NCBI GenBank assembly: GCA_038025085.1
Contig: CM076140.1
Coordinates: 27,250,501-27,314,500 of the forward strand
Source of the DNA: Tetragonia tetragonoides
Taxonomy: Eukaryota > Streptophyta > Magnoliopsida > Caryophyllales > Aizoaceae
Direction of reading: 5' to 3'
DNA: 64,000 nt
Position numbers and translations under genes: made by a program. Shown piece after piece: positions 1 to 8,970 of the stretch. The notes beneath the pieces are model-generated. The model had not been told where the DNA came from. It ran no database searches and saw nothing but the letters and a program-made list of their open reading frames with translations. Numbering within the stretch: position 1 is the first letter of the stretch; each line of letters begins with the position of its first letter.

Positions 1-267
1 CCAAACACTTTGTTTGCATTCATTTGAGTATGAAACTACTCCTAGGATGTTTACAAGTACAAACAAGCTTCAACTCAAGCTTTTGAATGCATTTACGCGT
101 TTTAACAGCTCTTACGACTAGGGAGATAGAGCTTGAGATCTTTTGTGTTGTATATGAAGAGAAAGCAGCCAATTGTTTTGTTTGCATTCATTTGAGTATG
201 AAACTACACCAAGAATGTTTTAAAGTGCAAACAAGCTTCAACTCAAGCTTTTTAATACATTTACGTG

Positions 268-365
268 TTTTAAAAGCTCATACGAGTAGGGTGAAAGAGA
301 TTTGTGTTCTTTTGTGTTTTAAAAGCTCATACGAGTAGGGTGATAGAGATTGAGTTCTTTTGTGT
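268..365. repeat. 49-bp partial-monomer tandem duplication
   Basis: The segment from TTTTAAAAGCTCATACGAG to the following TTTTGTG occurs twice in a row, at 268-316 and 317-365. This lengthens one monomer from 168 to 217 bp. The copies differ slightly (gaaagagatttgtg against gatagagattgag), so they either diverged afterwards or come from two monomer subtypes joined by unequal exchange. Both edges lie at a TTTTGTG / TTTT run, which suggests short-homology slippage. Confidence 0.85.
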
Positions 366-2985
366 TGTATATTAAGAGAAAGCACCAAAATGTTTTGTTT
401 GCATTAATTTGAGTTTGAAACTACACCAAGAATGTTTTAAAGTGCAAACAAGCTTCAACTCAAGCTTTTGAATGCATTTACGCGTTGTAAAAACTCATAC
501 GAGTAGGGTGAAAGAGATTCGAGATATTTTGTGTTGTATATATTAAGAGAAAGCATCCAAATACTTTGTTTGGATTCATTTGAGTGTGAAACTACACCTA
601 GGAAGTTTACAAGTAAAAACAAGCTTCAACTCAAGCTTTTGAATGCATTTACGCGTTTTAAAAGCTCATACGAGTAGGGTGAAAGAGATTTGAGTTCTTT
701 TGCGTTGTCTATTAAGAGAAAGCATCCAAATACTTTGTTTGGATTTATCTGAGTGTGAAACTACACCTTGGATGTTTACAAGTACAAACTAGCTTCAACT
801 CAAGCTTTTGAATGCATTTACGCGTTTTAAAAGCTCATACGAGTAGGGTGAAAGAGATATGAGTTCTTTTGTGTTGTATATTAAGAGAAAGCATCCAAAT
901 ACTTTGTTTGCATTCATTTGAGTATGAAACTACTCCTAGGATGTTTACAAGTACAAACAAGCTTCAACTCATGCTTTTGAATGCATTTACGCGTTTTAAA
1001 AGCTCATACGAGTAGGGTGAAAGAGATTTGAGTTCTTTTGCGTTGTCTATGAAGAGAAAGCATCCAAACACTTTGTTTGCATTCATTTGAGTATGAATCT
1101 ACTCCTAGGATGTTTACAAGTACAAACAAGCTTCAACTCATGCTTTTGAATGCATTTACGCGTTTTAACAGCTCTTACGACTAGGGTAATAGAGCTTGAG
1201 TTCTTTTGTGTTGTATATGAAGAGAAAGCAGCCAATTGTTTTGTTTGCATTCATTTGAGTATGAAACTACACCAAGTATGTTTTAAAGTGCAAACAAGCT
1301 TCATCTCAAGCTTTTGAATGCATTTACGTGTTTTAAAAGCTCATACGAGTAACGTGAAAGAGATTTGAGTTCTTTTGTGTTGTATATTAAGAGAAAGAAT
1401 CCAAATACCTTTTTTGGATTCACTTGAGTGTGAAACTACACCTAGGATATTTACAAGTACATTAAAGCTTCAACTCAAGCTTTTGAATGCATTTACGCGT
1501 TTCAAAAGCTCATACGAGTAGGGTGAAAGAGATATGAGTTCTTTTGTGTTGTATATTAAGAGAAAGCATCCAAATACTTTGTTTGCATTCAATTGAGTGT
1601 GAAACTACACCTATGATGTTTACAAGTACAAACAAGCTTCAACTCAAGCTTTTGAATGCATTTACGCGTTTTAACAGCTCTTACGACTAGGGTGAAAGAG
1701 ATTTAAGTTCTTTTGTGTTGTATATTAAGAGAAAGCTTCAAAATACTTTGTTTGCATTCATTTGAGTGTGAAACTACACCTAGGATGTTTACAAGTACAA
1801 ACAAGCTTCAACTCAAGCTTTTGAATGCATTTACGCGTTTTAAAAGCTCATACGAGTAGGGTGAAAGAGATTTGAGTTCTTTTGTGTTGTATATTAAGAG
1901 AAAGCATCCAAATACTTTGTTTGCATTCATTTTGAGCATGAAACTACACCAAGAATGTTTCAAATTGCAAACAAGCTTCAACTCAAGCTTTTGAATGCAT
2001 TTACGCGTTTTAAAAGCTCATACGAGTAGGGTGAAAGAGATTTGAATTCTTTTGTGTTGTATATTAAGAGAAAGCATCCAATTACTTTGTTTGCATTCAT
2101 TTGAGTGTGAAAACTACATCTAGGATGTTTACAAGTACAAACAAGCTTCAACTCAAGCTTTTGAATGCATTTACTCGTTTTAACAGCGCATACCAGTAGG
2201 GTGATAGAGATTTAGTTCTTTTGTGCTGTATATTAAGAGAAAGCACCCAAATGTTTTGTTTGCATTCATTTGAGTATGAAACCACACCTAGGATGTTTAC
2301 AAGTACAAACACGCTTCAACTCAAGCTTTTGAATGCATTTACGCATTTTAAAAGCTCATACGAGTAGGGTGAAAGAGATTTAAATTGTTTTGTGTTGAAT
2401 ATTAAGAGAAAGCATCCAAATACTTTGTTTGGATTCACTTGAGTGAGAAACTACACCTAGGAAGTTTACAAGTACAAACAAGCTTCAACTCAAGCTTTTG
2501 AATGCATTTACGCGTTTTAAAAGCTCAAACGAGTAGGGTGAAAGAGATTTGAGTTCTTTTGTGTTGTATATTAAGAGAAAGCATCCAAATACTTTGTTTG
2601 CATTCATTTGAGTGTGAAACTACACCTAGGATGTTTACAAGTACAAACAAGCTTGAACTCAAGCTTTTGAATGCATTTACGCGTTTTAAAAGCTCATACG
2701 AGTAGGGTGAAAGAGATTTGAGTTCTTTTGTGGTTTATATTAAGAGAAAGCATACAAATACTTTGTTTGCATTCATCTGAGTGTGAAACTACACCTATGA
2801 GGTTTACAAGTACAAACAAGCTTCAACTCAAGCTTTTGAATGCATTTACGCGTTTTAAAAGCTCATACGAGTAGGGTGAAAGAGATTTGAGTTCTTTTGT
2901 GTTGTATATTAAGAGAAAGCATCCAAATACTTTGTTTGGATTCATTTGAGTGTGAAACTACACCTGGGATGTTTACAAGTACAAA

Positions 2986-3800
2986 CAAGTTTCAACTCAA
3001 GCTTTTGAATGCATTTACGCGTTTTAAAAGCTCTTACGACTAGGGTGATAGAGATTGAATTCTTTTGTGTTGTATATTAAGAGAAAGCACCAAAGTTTTG
3101 TTTGCATTCATTTGACTATGAAACTAGATCAAGAATGTTTCAAATTGCAAACAAGCTTCAACTCAAGCTTTTGAATGCATTTACGTGTTTTAAAAGCTCA
3201 TACGAGTAGGGTGAAAGAGATTTGAGTTCTGTTGTGTTGTATATTAAGAGAAAGCATCCAAATACTTTGTTTGCATTCATTTGAGTGTGAAACTTCACCT
3301 AGGATGTTTACAAGTACAAACAAGCTTCAACTCAAGCTTTTGAATGCATTTACGCGTTTTAAAAGCTCATACGAGTAGGGTGAAAGAGATTTGAGTTATT
3401 TTGTGTTATATATTAAGAGAAAGAATCCAAATACTTTGTTTGCATTCATATGAGAGTGAAAACTACATCTAGGATGTTTACAAGTACAAAGAAGCTTCAA
3501 CTCAAGCCTTTGAATGCATTTACGCGTTTTAAAAGCTCATACGAGTAGGGTGAAAGAGATTTGAATTCTTTTGTGTTGTATATTAAGAGAAAGCACCCAA
3601 ATGTTTTGTTTGCATTCATTTGAGTATGAAACTACATCAAGAATGTTTCAAATTGCAAACAAGCTTCAACTCAAGCTTTTGAATACATTTACGCGTTTTA
3701 AAAGCTCACACGAGTAGGGTGAACGAGATCTGAGTTCTGTTGTGTTGTATATTAAGAGAAGGCATCCAAATACTTTGTTTGCATTCATTTGAGTGTGAAA
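2986..3800. repeat. Satellite segment with a paralogous copy at 10957-11771
   Basis: Rare variants recur here and 7971 bases downstream: caagtttcaactc (2986 and 10957), tttgactatgaaactagatc (3111 and 11082), aagaatccaa (3421 and 11392) and gaacgagatctgag (3721 and 11692). Subtracting the retroelement and one target duplication (5102 bp) leaves a satellite spacing of 2869 bp, close to 17 monomers. The copies are not identical: several single-base differences are visible. Similarity is lost to the left of 2986 and to the right of 3800. Confidence 0.85.
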
Positions 3801-4652
3801 CTTCACCTAGGATGTTTACAAGTACAAACAAGCTTCAACTCAAGCTTTTGAATGCATTTACGCGTTTTAAAAGCTCATACGAGTAGGGTGAAAGAGATTT
3901 GAATTCTTTTGTGTTGTATATTAAGAGAAAGCACCCAAATGTTTTGTTTGCATTCATTTGAGTATGAAACTACACCAAGAATGTTTTAAAGTTCAAACAA
4001 GCTTCAACTCAAGGTTTTGAATGCATTTACGCGTTTTAAAAGCTCTTACGACTAGGGTGAAAGAGATTTGAGTTCTTTTGTGTTGTATATTAAGAGAAAG
4101 CACAAAATGTTTTGTTTGCATTCATTTGAGTATGAAACTACACCAAGAATGTTTCAGATTGCAAACAAGCTTCAACTCAAGCTTTTGAATGCATTTACGC
4201 GTTTTAAAAGCTCATACGAGTAGGGTGAAAGAGATTTGAGTTCTTTTGTGTTGTATATTAAGAGAAAGCATCCAAATACTTTGTTTGGATTCATTTGAGT
4301 GTGAAAGTACACCTGGGATGTTTACAAGTACAAACAAGCTTCAACTCAAGCTTTTGAATGTATTTACGCGTTTTAAAAGCTCATACGAGTAGGGTGAAAG
4401 AGATTTGAATTCTTTTGTGTTGTATATTAAGAGAAAGCATCCAAATCCTTTGTTTGCATTCATTTGAGTGTGAAACTACACCTATGATGTTTACAAGTAC
4501 AAAAAAGCTTCAACTCAAGCTTTTGAATGCATTTACGCGTTTTAACAGCTCTTACGACTAGGGTCAAAAAGATTTGAGTTCTTTTGTGTTGTATATTAAG
4601 AGAAAGCACCAAATGTTTTGTTTGCATTCATTTGAGTATGAAACTACACCAA

Positions 4653-4657
4653 GAATG
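4653..4657. repeat. Target site duplication GAATG, left copy
   Basis: GAATG immediately precedes the LTR terminus and is repeated directly after the other end at 9755-9759. Removing the element and one copy restores a normal satellite monomer (accaagaatgtttcagattg), a form found uninterrupted near 4144 and 12115. A 5-bp duplication is typical of retroviral-type integrases. Confidence 0.97.
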
Positions 4658-5441
4658 TGATACGTTTGCAATTACAACCTTAGCAATTTGTAAACAAAAA
4701 CAGAGGATTAAGAGAAGAAAGGATAATGAGTATCACCACCAAAGCTATAAAGGATTAAACCACCAAGCTATGGATAAAGAATACTACTTGCTCACCAAAT
4801 AACCCTAAGATTATTGTAAAGAACGCAAGATTTGTAAGAAGGCAGCAGCCGTGTATTTTTCATTCATCAACAAGTGCCTTTTACATCAGCTGTTCTTACA
4901 TATTTATAGGGGTCACAAATGTGCCCTAATAACCTAAGAATACTCTAGAAAGGGTGAGCTGTCCAAGAGTAGTGCCCAAGCAAAATGAAACTTCAGTATT
5001 TTGCCCAGAAATGAGCCAAATACGTGCAGTACAATTTGGAGCGCATTTCCTTCCGTTTTGGACCACTTGACAGCTGTTGCTTCTCCTTGCATAAGGACAA
5101 ACGTGGGTGAGCTGTAAGGAGCCTCATTCTTCACCCTTACCTGCCCCATGTGCTCTTAGGCGCGCCTTACTCAGCAACTACTTAAGGAATTCAAATAACA
5201 ACTAATTACATTTGTTAATTATGCTAAATACATGCAGGGTGCACTACAACTAACACTAATCACAAATGCTTATTTGTACGGATTAATCTTGTACGGACAT
5301 AACCTAGATTAAGTGGCCAAAAGGACACTAAGACCTCTAGGACCAGAATTATCACCATTCAAATGTGAGAGAGTCCCAAATGCCATGATAAATGCATTAA
5401 TGCTCACGCTCGTAACTTGATGACCTGATGCTAACGCATCA
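4658..5441 (-). repeat. 3' LTR of the retrotransposon
   Basis: The 784-bp direct repeat of 8971-9754 starts TGATACG and ends CGCATCA on the plus strand (element sense TGATGCG...CGTATCA). By eye it differs from the other LTR at one position only, C at 5134 against T at 9447. The first 133 bases in element direction (5441-5309) also encode the last 43 residues and the stop codon of the gag-pol ORF. A 71-codon ORF inside each LTR (4934-5149 and 9247-9462) is not supported as a gene. Confidence 0.97.
4901..4909 (-). promoter_or_regulatory. TATA box in the 3' LTR
   Basis: The minus strand reads CTATAAATA, a good plant TATA match, inside the 3' LTR. It is identical to the copy at 9214-9222. In this LTR, a promoter would fire leftward into the satellite at 4657 and below. 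Promoter activity is inference. Confidence 0.6.
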
Positions 5442-8400
5442 TCCTCCCCAACTTTTTTTGGATTTGCCCTCAAATCATCAAGGTATTCACCCTCCAAATA
5501 AGACAGCAGATCTCCCACATTAAAAGTTGCTGAAATTGAACTCTCTCCAGGCAGTTCAAGCTTGTATGCATTGTCGTTGATCTTCTCGATGATTTTAAAA
5601 GGGCCTTCTGATCTGGGCATCAACTTGTGCTTTCTTTTTGCTGGAAACCTCTCCTTCCTAATGTGTAACCACACTAAATCTCGTGGATTAAACTCATGTT
5701 GTTTGCGGTGCTTGTTTGCCTTGTTCTTATACAACTCATTCATCTTCTCTATACGGCTTGTAATCTGCTCGTGTAGCTTTTTCATGTCTTTAGCAAACGT
5801 TTCAGCATCTGGACTCACCTTCCTCTCAATAGGCCAGGGCAAAAGATCAATAGGAGTTAATGGATTGACCCCATAATTGATTTCAAAAGGAGACTTGCCC
5901 GTTGTATAATGAGGAGCCCGATTGTATGCAAACTCAGCATGTCTTGAACTCAACTTGTGCTGCCCATTAATATACTTCAACGCTTCATGATCAGAGTGCA
6001 AAATGAATTGCCTTGGTTTTAAGTAATGAGCCCAATGATCAAGAGCCCTCACAATTGCATAGAACTCTTTGTCATAAGTGCTGTAGTTCCCTCTTGAACC
6101 ATTCAACTTCTCACTGAAATAAGCAATAGGATGCTTATTTTGCACCAAAACAGCTCCAATACCGGTTCCACAAGCATCACATTCCACTTCAAATGGTTGA
6201 TCAAAGTTAGGCAAAGCTAGTATAGGGGTGGAGTTAAGCCTTTCCTTGATGGCCTCAAAGACACCTTTCTTCATACAATCCGTAAGTGGTGCTAAAAGAG
6301 AGCTGAATTGCTTGATGAATCTTCTGTAAAAAGAAGCTAGCCCATGGAAGCTCCTTACTTGCGTGATGCTAGTAGGAGTAGGCCATGTCTTAATCGCCTC
6401 AACCTTGCTGGGATCAACAGCTATACCATCCTTGGACACAATGTAACCAAGAAATTTGACACTAGGAACAAAGAAATCACATTTCTCAAGCTTAGCAAAC
6501 AGCTTGTGTTGCCTTAGAGCCTCAAAAACGCGTGTTAGGTGCTGCACATGCTCAGAATCACTCTTAGAGTATATGAGAATATCATCAAAATACACAACAA
6601 CAAATTTACCAATAAAGGAACGCAATACCTCATTCATAAGACGCATGAATGTGCTAGGAGCATTGGACAACCCAAATGGCATTACAAGCCATTCATAAAG
6701 ACCTCCTTTCGTCTTGAAGGCTGTCTTCCATTCATCCCCACCCTTCATTCTAATTTGATGGTAACCACTCCTCAAATCCACTTTAGAGAAGACACAAGAA
6801 CCAAACAGCTCATCAAGCATATCATCCAATCGAGGAATTGGATATCTATACTTAATGGTAATGTTGTTAATTGAACGGCTATCAACACACATTCTCATGC
6901 TTCCATCCTTTTTTGGCACAAGGAGAGCTGGTACACTACAAGGACTCATGCTCTCTCTAATGTATCCCCTATCAAGTAACTCCTCTATTTGACGTTGTAA
7001 CTCCTTAGTCTCTTGGGGATTACACCTATAAGCTGCTTTGTTAGGAAGTGAGGCTCCCGGAACAAAGTCTATTTGATGCTCTATGCCCCTAATGGGTGGC
7101 AAACCATGAGGCAAATCTGATGGGAACACATCGACATACTTCTCAAGCAAAGGTTGCATTAACGCATGTAAAGGCTTTCCAACAATGTTCTCATTCTCCC
7201 CAAGCAACACCAGCATATAAACAACATTTCCATGCACCATTTCATACTCTAAATCAGCATCTTTAACAATCATAGCATGCTTTGATGAGTTAGAAACAGA
7301 AGAACCCTCCCCAACTTGCGTTCCCCCACATAAAGACAATTTTGCGGGTTGCAAATTAATTTTCTTTCCATGAACCTCAAAAGAGTAAACATTTCTAAAG
7401 CCATCATGCATTACTCTTCTATCATATAACCAAGGTCTACCTAACAGCAAATGACAAGCATCCATGGGGATCACATCACACAAAATCTGATCATTGTATA
7501 CTTTTCCAATTGAAAAAGCGATCGTGACTTGTTTTGTTACCTTGACTTTGCTTCCCTTCTCTAACCATTGCAAGGAATAAGGATGAGGGTGTTCTTTGGT
7601 GGCCAATCCAAGCTTTTCCACCATGAGAGTAGACGCCACATTGGTGCAAGAACCGCCATCAATGATTAAAGTGCAAAGCTTTTCTTTCACGGTGCACTTG
7701 GTTTGAAATATCTTCTCCCTTTGAGATAGTGTCTCCTCTGCCTCTCTAGCATGAAGGACCCTTTGAACCACCAATAGAGGTGAGCCTTGGTCATGTTCAA
7801 TGTCCAATTCATCGTCAATAGATTGCTCTTCATTCTGCTCCTTATCGTCATCCAATTGCCTAAGCTCATCATACTCACGGAGAGATAACACTCTCTTGTT
7901 GGGGCACTCAGCTTGAAAGTGTCCATAGCCTTGACACTTGAAGCATTTCCTAGAGAGAGATGGTCTAAGAGCATCCTTGTTGGCCTTAGGATCTCTAGGA
8001 AACCTTTTGTCATTTTCGCTCCCTTTAGAAGAACTTTCTGCCCGAGGAGTAAAACTCCTAAATGAGGGCTTTGCTGCTGGTTTCTTAGCTTTCTCTTGCT
8101 TTTCAATCTTCAAAGCCAACTTGTATACATCATCTAGAGACCAAAAAGGCTGTACTTCAACTCTATTACCAACATTGATGTCTAAACCAGAAATAAAACG
8201 CGCAATTGAGAGTTGTGGATCCTCTACAATGCCGGTTCTGATTTGTAGTTGCTCAAAATCTCTAATGTAATCTGCTACACTTAGAGTTCCTTGACTGAAA
8301 TTTGTGAGCTTGAGGTAGAGATCTTGAGTATAGGAAGGGGGCACAAAGCGTTTGTGCATGATTTTCTTAAGCTTGGGCCATGAACGCACCCTAGATTTAC

Positions 8401-8803
8401 CCTCACGCTCTCTTTGTAGTTTCATGCTTTCATACCACAAAGAAGCATACTTTTTGAGCTTCAAAACAGCAACTTTGAAACTCTTTTCCTCACTATACCC
8501 CTTGGTATCAAACAATCTACCCATTTGTTGCTCCCACTCCAAATAGTCATCTGGGTTTGTACCACCATCAAAATCAGGGGGTTCAAACTTTAAATCACCC
8601 CATTGCTCACCTTTTCTCCTTGGACTAAGAGAACCACCATCATCACCTCGACCACGAGCTCTACCTCTACCAATGTTGAGAAAATCAGTCATTTGTTGGG
8701 TGAGGTTGCTAAGTTGTTCCTTAACCTCACGCATCTCCCTTTCTCTCCTAAGCTCTTTAGCTTGCTCAAGAGTTAAATTTCTGGGTATTTGTTCATCATC
8801 CAT
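5309..8803 (-). CDS. Gag-Pol polyprotein, CRM-type, with internal integrase deletion
   Basis: This is a single open frame of 1164 codons. The start at 8803 (MDDEQIPRN) is the first ATG of the frame and lies 154 bases after the PBS. In order: Gag with a charged N-terminal helix (about 10-35) and an RG-rich stretch (about 46-53); a CX2CX4HX4C zinc knuckle (C287, C290, H295, C300); an aspartic protease with the IDGGS motif (D382); RT with D676 in VDLRSGYHQ and the YFDD box (Y738-D741); RNase H with D876, E913 and D938. After SSRHA (956) the sequence jumps to EFAYNRAPHYTTG, a region normally late in the integrase core. The RNase H end, the HHCC zinc finger and most of the DDE core are therefore missing, in frame. 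The tail holds a GPF module (1067-1069) and a CRM-like extension, and residues 1122-1164 are encoded inside the 3' LTR. Family polyproteins are usually several hundred residues longer. Gag, protease and RT look intact. Integration would need an integrase supplied in trans. Confidence 0.93.
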   Translation of the reverse strand: MDDEQIPRNLTLEQAKELRREREMREVKEQLSNLTQQMTDFLNIGRGRARGRGDDGGSLSPRRKGEQWGDLKFEPPDFDGGTNPDDYLEWEQQMGRLFDTKGYSEEKSFKVAVLKLKKYASLWYESMKLQREREGKSRVRSWPKLKKIMHKRFVPPSYTQDLYLKLTNFSQGTLSVADYIRDFEQLQIRTGIVEDPQLSIARFISGLDINVGNRVEVQPFWSLDDVYKLALKIEKQEKAKKPAAKPSFRSFTPRAESSSKGSENDKRFPRDPKANKDALRPSLSRKCFKCQGYGHFQAECPNKRVLSLREYDELRQLDDDKEQNEEQSIDDELDIEHDQGSPLLVVQRVLHAREAEETLSQREKIFQTKCTVKEKLCTLIIDGGSCTNVASTLMVEKLGLATKEHPHPYSLQWLEKGSKVKVTKQVTIAFSIGKVYNDQILCDVIPMDACHLLLGRPWLYDRRVMHDGFRNVYSFEVHGKKINLQPAKLSLCGGTQVGEGSSVSNSSKHAMIVKDADLEYEMVHGNVVYMLVLLGENENIVGKPLHALMQPLLEKYVDVFPSDLPHGLPPIRGIEHQIDFVPGASLPNKAAYRCNPQETKELQRQIEELLDRGYIRESMSPCSVPALLVPKKDGSMRMCVDSRSINNITIKYRYPIPRLDDMLDELFGSCVFSKVDLRSGYHQIRMKGGDEWKTAFKTKGGLYEWLVMPFGLSNAPSTFMRLMNEVLRSFIGKFVVVYFDDILIYSKSDSEHVQHLTRVFEALRQHKLFAKLEKCDFFVPSVKFLGYIVSKDGIAVDPSKVEAIKTWPTPTSITQVRSFHGLASFYRRFIKQFSSLLAPLTDCMKKGVFEAIKERLNSTPILALPNFDQPFEVECDACGTGIGAVLVQNKHPIAYFSEKLNGSRGNYSTYDKEFYAIVRALDHWAHYLKPRQFILHSDHEALKYINGQHKLSSRHAEFAYNRAPHYTTGKSPFEINYGVNPLTPIDLLPWPIERKVSPDAETFAKDMKKLHEQITSRIEKMNELYKNKANKHRKQHEFNPRDLVWLHIRKERFPAKRKHKLMPRSEGPFKIIEKINDNAYKLELPGESSISATFNVGDLLSYLEGEYLDDLRANPKKVGEDDALASGHQVTSVSINAFIMAFGTLSHLNGDNSGPRGLSVLLAT
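5442..5459 (-). other. Polypurine tract
   Basis: On the minus strand this is an 18-base all-purine-but-two run, seven A, then GTT, then GGGGAGGA, ending exactly at the first base of the 3' LTR. It is the expected primer for plus-strand DNA synthesis. It lies inside the open frame and encodes K-K-V-G-E and part of D1121, so the ORF passes through it into the LTR. Confidence 0.9.
5930..5942 (-). other. In-frame deletion junction: RNase H to late integrase core
   Basis: Residues R954-H955-A956 belong to the end of the RNase H catalytic region (the KLSSRHA context). The next residues, E957-F958-A959-Y960-N961, belong to the distal part of the integrase core, as judged from the usual domain order of Ty3/gypsy polyproteins. 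The stretch that normally lies between (RNase H tail, HHCC finger and the first catalytic residues of DDE) is absent, a loss I estimate at roughly 300 codons. No stop or frameshift marks the join. Whether short homology mediated it cannot be told without an intact relative. Confidence 0.85.
6258..6268 (-). other. Possible small in-frame deletion in the RT-RNase H connection
   Basis: The frame reads CMKKG directly followed by VFEAIKERL. In related plant elements, a short aromatic and acidic linker of about ten residues usually separates these two conserved blocks. Its absence here suggests a second small in-frame loss with the frame kept. This rests on remembered family architecture, so confidence is moderate. 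Confidence 0.5.
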
Positions 8804-8956
8804 GGCTGTTTGTGAGTTTGGTTGTGTTTAAGCTAGGAATTGTGTTTGGGCTGTAAATGGGTTCTTTTGTGACTCAAAGATTGGAACTTTGGACGTGATT
8901 AAGACAAGAAAGGAGAGAACTTTGATGAGAGAAAATGGTGCTAAGGTTAAACCTAT
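8804..8956 (-). other. Untranslated leader between PBS and gag
   Basis: These 153 bases lie between the PBS and the ATG at 8803. No open frame of note is present. The leader would carry any packaging or dimerisation signal, but I recognise none. The start codon context on the minus strand (cagccATGGat) is favourable. Confidence 0.6.
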
Positions 8957-8968
8957 GCTCTGATACCA
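8957..8968 (-). other. Primer binding site, tRNA initiator Met
   Basis: The minus strand reads TGGTATCAGAGC two bases downstream of the 5' LTR. This is complementary to the 3' end of plant initiator methionine tRNA and is the common PBS of Ty3/gypsy and Ty1/copia elements in plants. The following bases (ATAGG) may not extend the match. Confidence 0.92.
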
Positions 8969-8970
8969 AA

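Larger units (their letters stand above)
1..4657. repeat. Satellite array, left part (about 169-bp monomers)
   Basis: Head-to-tail monomers fill the whole stretch. Successive copies of the landmark acaagcttca start at 63, 231, 448, 619, 789 and 957, giving steps of 168-171 bases, apart from one 217-base step caused by a local 49-bp duplication. Each monomer contains AAGCTTcaactcAAGCTT, an ATGCAT palindrome, ACGCGT (sometimes mutated), a GAGTAGGG or GACTAGGG motif, and a segment with AAGAGAAAGCA. All monomers are in the same orientation. Monomers here vary more than in the right half, and large identical blocks are not obvious. No gene is supported. The array is cut by the retroelement at 4657/4658 and resumes at 9755. 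A centromeric or pericentromeric location is inference from the repeat type and the CRM-like insertion. Confidence 0.97.

Noticed and set aside
1..4657. CRISPR-like repeat and spacer arrangement
   Set aside because: Monomers are about 169 bp with no short repeat/unique spacer alternation and no cas genes. This is ordinary eukaryotic satellite.
4934..5149. 71-codon frame present in both LTRs
   Set aside because: It lies in the U3 region of the LTR, is repeated only because the LTR is, and shows no recognisable domain.
7687..8106. 139-codon minus-strand frame and several plus-strand frames inside the element
   Set aside because: They are shadows of the gag-pol frame in other reading frames.
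5309..8803. Classical chromodomain at the polyprotein C-terminus
   Set aside because: After the GPF module the tail is short, acidic and CRM-like, with no aromatic-cage pattern of a chromodomain.
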